A stretch of 7,713 nt of DNA from Caryophanales bacterium UBA3260. Its GTDB lineage: Bacteria; Bacillota_I; Bacilli_A; RF39; UBA660. Location of the stretch: contig DEUO01000081.1 of the NCBI GenBank assembly GCA_002362595.1, positions 4,594 through 12,306 on the forward strand, read 5' to 3'. Shown in pieces: positions 5,649-7,713 of the stretch; positions within the stretch are counted from its first letter, which is position 1; every line of letters begins with the position of its first letter. Under the pieces are notes generated by a model that saw only the letters and a list, made by a program, of their open reading frames with translations, made no database searches and had not been told where the DNA came from. The position numbers and the translations under genes were made by a program.

Positions 5649-6100
5649 TATGCTACATCTAATGAGACGTTTAATTCTGGTACTACATATGTTACTTTTT
5701 TATTGGTAGATGATATATGATTTATATTATTGGTTGAATTTATTAATGATTTTAATGATGAATTAGTAGATTGAAGAGAAGATATTTTTTGATTTAATTC
5801 ATTAATTGTGGTTTGGTCACCATTTTTGTAAACAATATCGTTTAATCTATTATTTAGATTTTCAATATTCTCATCATTTTCTTTATAACTTTGTAATAAT
5901 TCAAGAGATTCTGCTAGTTGTTTTACTTTTGAAAGTTCTTGTTCTAATAAATTAATATAATTATTTAATTGATTTAATTGTGAATTAGATGTATCTCCAA
6001 TCCATACGGAATTGATAGAATTATTTGTAATAGTATTTACTACTGATTCTATTTCTGTTATATATGATTTTATTTCTTGAGATTTTTCTATGTAATTCAT
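5648..6100 (-). CDS. WXG100-like protein with extended coiled-coil tail
   Basis: A 150-aa helical protein. The first ~80 residues form a helix-turn-helix hairpin with W33-I-G35 at the turn (NSVWIGDTSNSQL), the hallmark of WXG100/Esx proteins. Those are usually about 100 aa and are exported by type VII secretion as dimers. Here the hairpin is extended by an Asn/Gln-rich coiled coil (about 85-125) and a short hydrophobic end (VTYVVPELNVSLDVA). There is no N-terminal signal peptide. ATG 6100 is preceded by AAGGAGG at 5-6 nt. It is 10 nt after the 84-aa gene and last in the operon before a strong terminator. It could be a substrate, or a chaperone/adaptor of the hydrolase. The WXG call rests on motif and helical pattern. 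Confidence 0.78.
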   Translation of the reverse strand: MNYIEKSQEIKSYITEIESVVNTITNNSINSVWIGDTSNSQLNQLNNYINLLEQELSKVKQLAESLELLQSYKENDENIENLNNRLNDIVYKNGDQTTINELNQKISSLQSTNSSLKSLINSTNNINHISSTNKKVTYVVPELNVSLDVA

Positions 6101-6110
6101 ATGTTCCTCC

Positions 6111-6365
6111 TTATTGATTATTCATCCTATTTGTTGTTTCTATTAAAAGATCAGACATTTTTTTCATATTAGTATGATAGTCTTTTGCTTTAGTTGTAAT
6201 AGTTTTTGTTGCAGTTATAAAATTATTTGAGGAATTACCATCCCAATAGTTATTTAATTCATTTATATTATTTTCTAATGTACTTAGTATATCTAGAGCT
6301 TCATCATTTAATGAATTTATTTTGGTACTCCAGGTTTGCATTGCTTCTGTTTCTATTTTTGCCAT
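6111..6365 (-). CDS. WXG100 family protein (EsxA-like)
   Basis: An 84-aa helical-hairpin protein with W41-D-G43 at the centre (NYWDGNSSNNFI), the best match in the window to the WXG100 (Esx) family. Known members form small four-helix dimers exported through the type VII membrane ATPase, either as effectors or as partners of larger toxins. The flanking helices (about 5-38 and 48-80) show heptad-like hydrophobic spacing. I do not see a clear C-terminal Y-x3-D/E signal; the nearest is Y-H-T-N-M. ATG 6365 follows AAAGGAGC inside the end of the preceding gene, with only 2 nt between that gene's stop and this start, so the two are translationally coupled and probably made in equal amounts. Confidence 0.82.
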   Translation of the reverse strand: MAKIETEAMQTWSTKINSLNDEALDILSTLENNINELNNYWDGNSSNNFITATKTITTKAKDYHTNMKKMSDLLIETTNRMNNQ

Positions 6366-6367
6366 AG

Positions 6368-6661
6368 TTATGCTCCTTTATATGCTTGATTTAGTGATGA
6401 AACAGCGTTGGTTTTTCTTTCCATGTATTCAATGTTTTTACTTAATGAAGAGATGCTATCATAATATAATTTTATAAATGCTTCGCAGGTATTAATAAAG
6501 TCTGGTTTTAACTGATCATCTATCCATAAGTTAGATTCTTTTATTTCTCTAACTAAGATAGTTAATTCTCCTATTTTAGCTGTATAATCTGCTACATTTT
6601 GTTTTATTTTTGATATCATACCTTCGGTGCTTTGCTCGTTAAGTTTGTAGTTATTTGCCAT
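6368..6661 (-). CDS. WXG100-like small helical protein
   Basis: A 97-aa helical protein of Esx size. The central turn is N-L-W46-I-D48-D, where Asp replaces the Gly of WXG. Such variants are known in the wider superfamily. Two long amphipathic helices flank it (about 8-42 and 53-92), and the C-terminus is YKGA. There is no signal peptide. ATG 6661 has AGGAGG at 6 nt, overlapping the TAG of the hydrolase gene upstream. Placed between the hydrolase and the WDG protein, it could be the heterodimer partner of either one. The family assignment is by size, fold pattern and neighbours. Confidence 0.7.
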   Translation of the reverse strand: MANNYKLNEQSTEGMISKIKQNVADYTAKIGELTILVREIKESNLWIDDQLKPDFINTCEAFIKLYYDSISSLSKNIEYMERKTNAVSSLNQAYKGA

Positions 6662-6670
6662 ATTATCCTC

Positions 6671-7648
6671 CTATTTATATCTGTTACCAGTAGCTGTTAT
6701 TTGGTTGCTACTATATCCTTTTGATCCGTTAGATCTAAAGCTTAGGAATTTATGATTTCTAACGCCATTTAGTGCATCTGTTACAGCTTGTTTTACTGTA
6801 TCTGGGGCGTTACCATTTGTATAGGATCTATAACTTCCATGTTGATATACAACAAATTGGTTAGGAGCAGTTGCTTGACTGATAGGATTTGTTCCATAGG
6901 AAGCAACCCAGTTTGATGCTTCGCAACGATTTAAGATAGTTGTTACTACTGCTAGAGCATCATCATATGATTTATCACTTTCGGCTGCTACTATAGAACA
7001 TAGTAAATCATAATCTGAATTACTTAAGTTAAATGTCATATTGCCTGTTGTTACATTAAATCCGCATTCAGGACGATTGTTATATTTGCTAATATCTACA
7101 GAACCATCGCTAGTATTCTGTGCCGGAGTTGGGGCAGGTATTGGGTTTGGTTCAGCAACAGGTTGTTGATTATTATTTGTTGATGCGCTATAGGTAGCTG
7201 ATGCAGAAGCTGCTACGTTTGTAGCTGTTAATACTTGAACTTCTGGATTTGATGATGAATGTGAATAATAAGTAGGATTACTATAAGAGTGAGTTTCTTG
7301 TTTTTCATACACAGGTGTATTATTAGTTACTGGAGGTTTATATGTGGGGATTGTTGGAGATACTTGTGTAGAAGATGGTTCTGGTAATGTTTCTTCTTGA
7401 TCTATTAAAAGAAGACTACTAACATAACTAGATATATTGTCTGAACTAATTTTAATATCTGTAGATAATGCCTCTAAGTTTGAAGCTAATGTATTTGCTT
7501 TTAAGGATAAATCTATATCTTTATAAGCAGTAATACTATTTAGAGATGTTTTAAGATTATCTATAATATTATTTAAAGATAATACATCTGTAGATAGTTT
7601 ATTTACTCCTGTTTCTAATTCTTCTTTATTAGTTACTTCAGTTAACAT
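6671..7648 (-). CDS. Putative type VII-exported SleB-like cell-wall hydrolase
   Basis: A 325-aa protein with three parts. Residues 1-80 form a helical hairpin (TNKEELETGVNKLSTDVLSL onward) like an Esx/LXG-type targeting domain, without a recognisable W-x-G. Residues 85-190 are a low-complexity Pro/Ser/Thr/Asn/Ala linker typical of wall-spanning regions. Residues about 199-325 resemble the SleB/CwlJ hydrolase domain (Hydrolase_2): SIVAAES with E223 as likely catalytic acid, DDALAVVTTILNR, APNQFVVYQHGSY, and an end with FRSNG and TGNRYK. Such enzymes cleave peptidoglycan glycan strands. There is no Sec signal peptide or anchor, so export with the Esx-like proteins encoded behind it is likely. 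I chose ATG 7648 because AGGAGGAG lies 4 nt before it; the in-frame GTG at 7666 precedes that Shine-Dalgarno sequence. First gene of the operon. Confidence 0.78.
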   Translation of the reverse strand: MLTEVTNKEELETGVNKLSTDVLSLNNIIDNLKTSLNSITAYKDIDLSLKANTLASNLEALSTDIKISSDNISSYVSSLLLIDQEETLPEPSSTQVSPTIPTYKPPVTNNTPVYEKQETHSYSNPTYYSHSSSNPEVQVLTATNVAASASATYSASTNNNQQPVAEPNPIPAPTPAQNTSDGSVDISKYNNRPECGFNVTTGNMTFNLSNSDYDLLCSIVAAESDKSYDDALAVVTTILNRCEASNWVASYGTNPISQATAPNQFVVYQHGSYRSYTNGNAPDTVKQAVTDALNGVRNHKFLSFRSNGSKGYSSNQITATGNRYK

Positions 7649-7682
7649 AATGCTCCTCCTACTCACTATTATTATTAATTTA

Positions 7683-7711
7683 ATTATATAATATATTTAG
7701 ATAAAGAAAAA
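7683..7711 (-). promoter_or_regulatory. Possible promoter of the Esx-like operon
   Basis: On the - strand TATAAT (7688-7683) lies about 35 nt before the hydrolase start. The position of the -35 box at 17 nt holds only TTTTTC (7711-7706), so the match is partial. The promoter could also lie beyond the window edge. Confidence 0.35.
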
Positions 7712-7713
7712 GA

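Noticed and set aside
7649..7666. GTG start at 7666 for the hydrolase
   Set aside because: Its codons would cover the AGGAGGAG ribosome binding site, which is correctly spaced for ATG 7648.
1..7713. CRISPR arrays, tRNA or rRNA genes
   Set aside because: No regularly spaced direct repeats, and no cloverleaf or conserved rRNA sequence was seen on either strand.

Overview
The window is AT-rich DNA of low-GC Gram-positive type. It has strong AGGAGG-type ribosome binding sites, hairpin/T-tract terminators, and stop codons that are only TAA or TAG. Trp is read from TGG and no reading frame is interrupted by TGA, so the standard bacterial code fits. The gene families (NitT/TauT-type ABC permease, WXG100-like proteins, SleB-like wall hydrolase, large serine recombinase) point to a Bacillota/Mycoplasmatota-like, probably host-associated bacterium. 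The species cannot be named from the sequence.

Region 1 (1-401 and 4193-4366, + strand) is one ABC-transporter permease gene, open at the left window edge and split in two. The 5' part keeps the EAA cytoplasmic-loop motif. The 3' part holds the last membrane segments. Joining the two at a shared GGA triplet restores one uninterrupted frame (...SMSMIG|VISGEFLVSK...).

Region 2 (about 399-4195) is the inserted mobile element, about 3.79 kb, with all genes on the - strand. In transcription order from the right end: a RhuM-family protein, a 109-aa protein of unknown function, a HEPN-type putative RNase (RNKIAH motif), a 41-aa mini-protein, a terminator, and a 448-aa large serine recombinase whose stop codon lies about 40 bp from the left junction. 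No replication, conjugation or capsid genes are present, so it looks like a minimal integrative element carrying a small cargo module, plausibly toxin-antitoxin or defence. Three details stand out: inverted repeats placed symmetrically about both crossover points; an apparent ATA start codon for the recombinase, since the first ATG lies downstream of the catalytic serine; and a slippery A-run that could fuse the 109-aa protein to the HEPN protein by -1 frameshifting.

Region 3 (4408-7713, - strand) is host DNA. A compact operon reads leftward: a protein with an N-terminal helical region, a low-complexity linker and a C-terminal SleB-like cell-wall hydrolase domain, followed by three small helical proteins with W-x-G or W-x-G-like turns (97, 84 and 150 aa) and a strong terminator. 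This looks like a set of type VII (Esx/WXG100) secretion substrates, although no secretion ATPase (EssC/YukB type) is in the window. A 384-aa protein of unknown function follows from its own promoter and ends against the permease at a shared bidirectional terminator.
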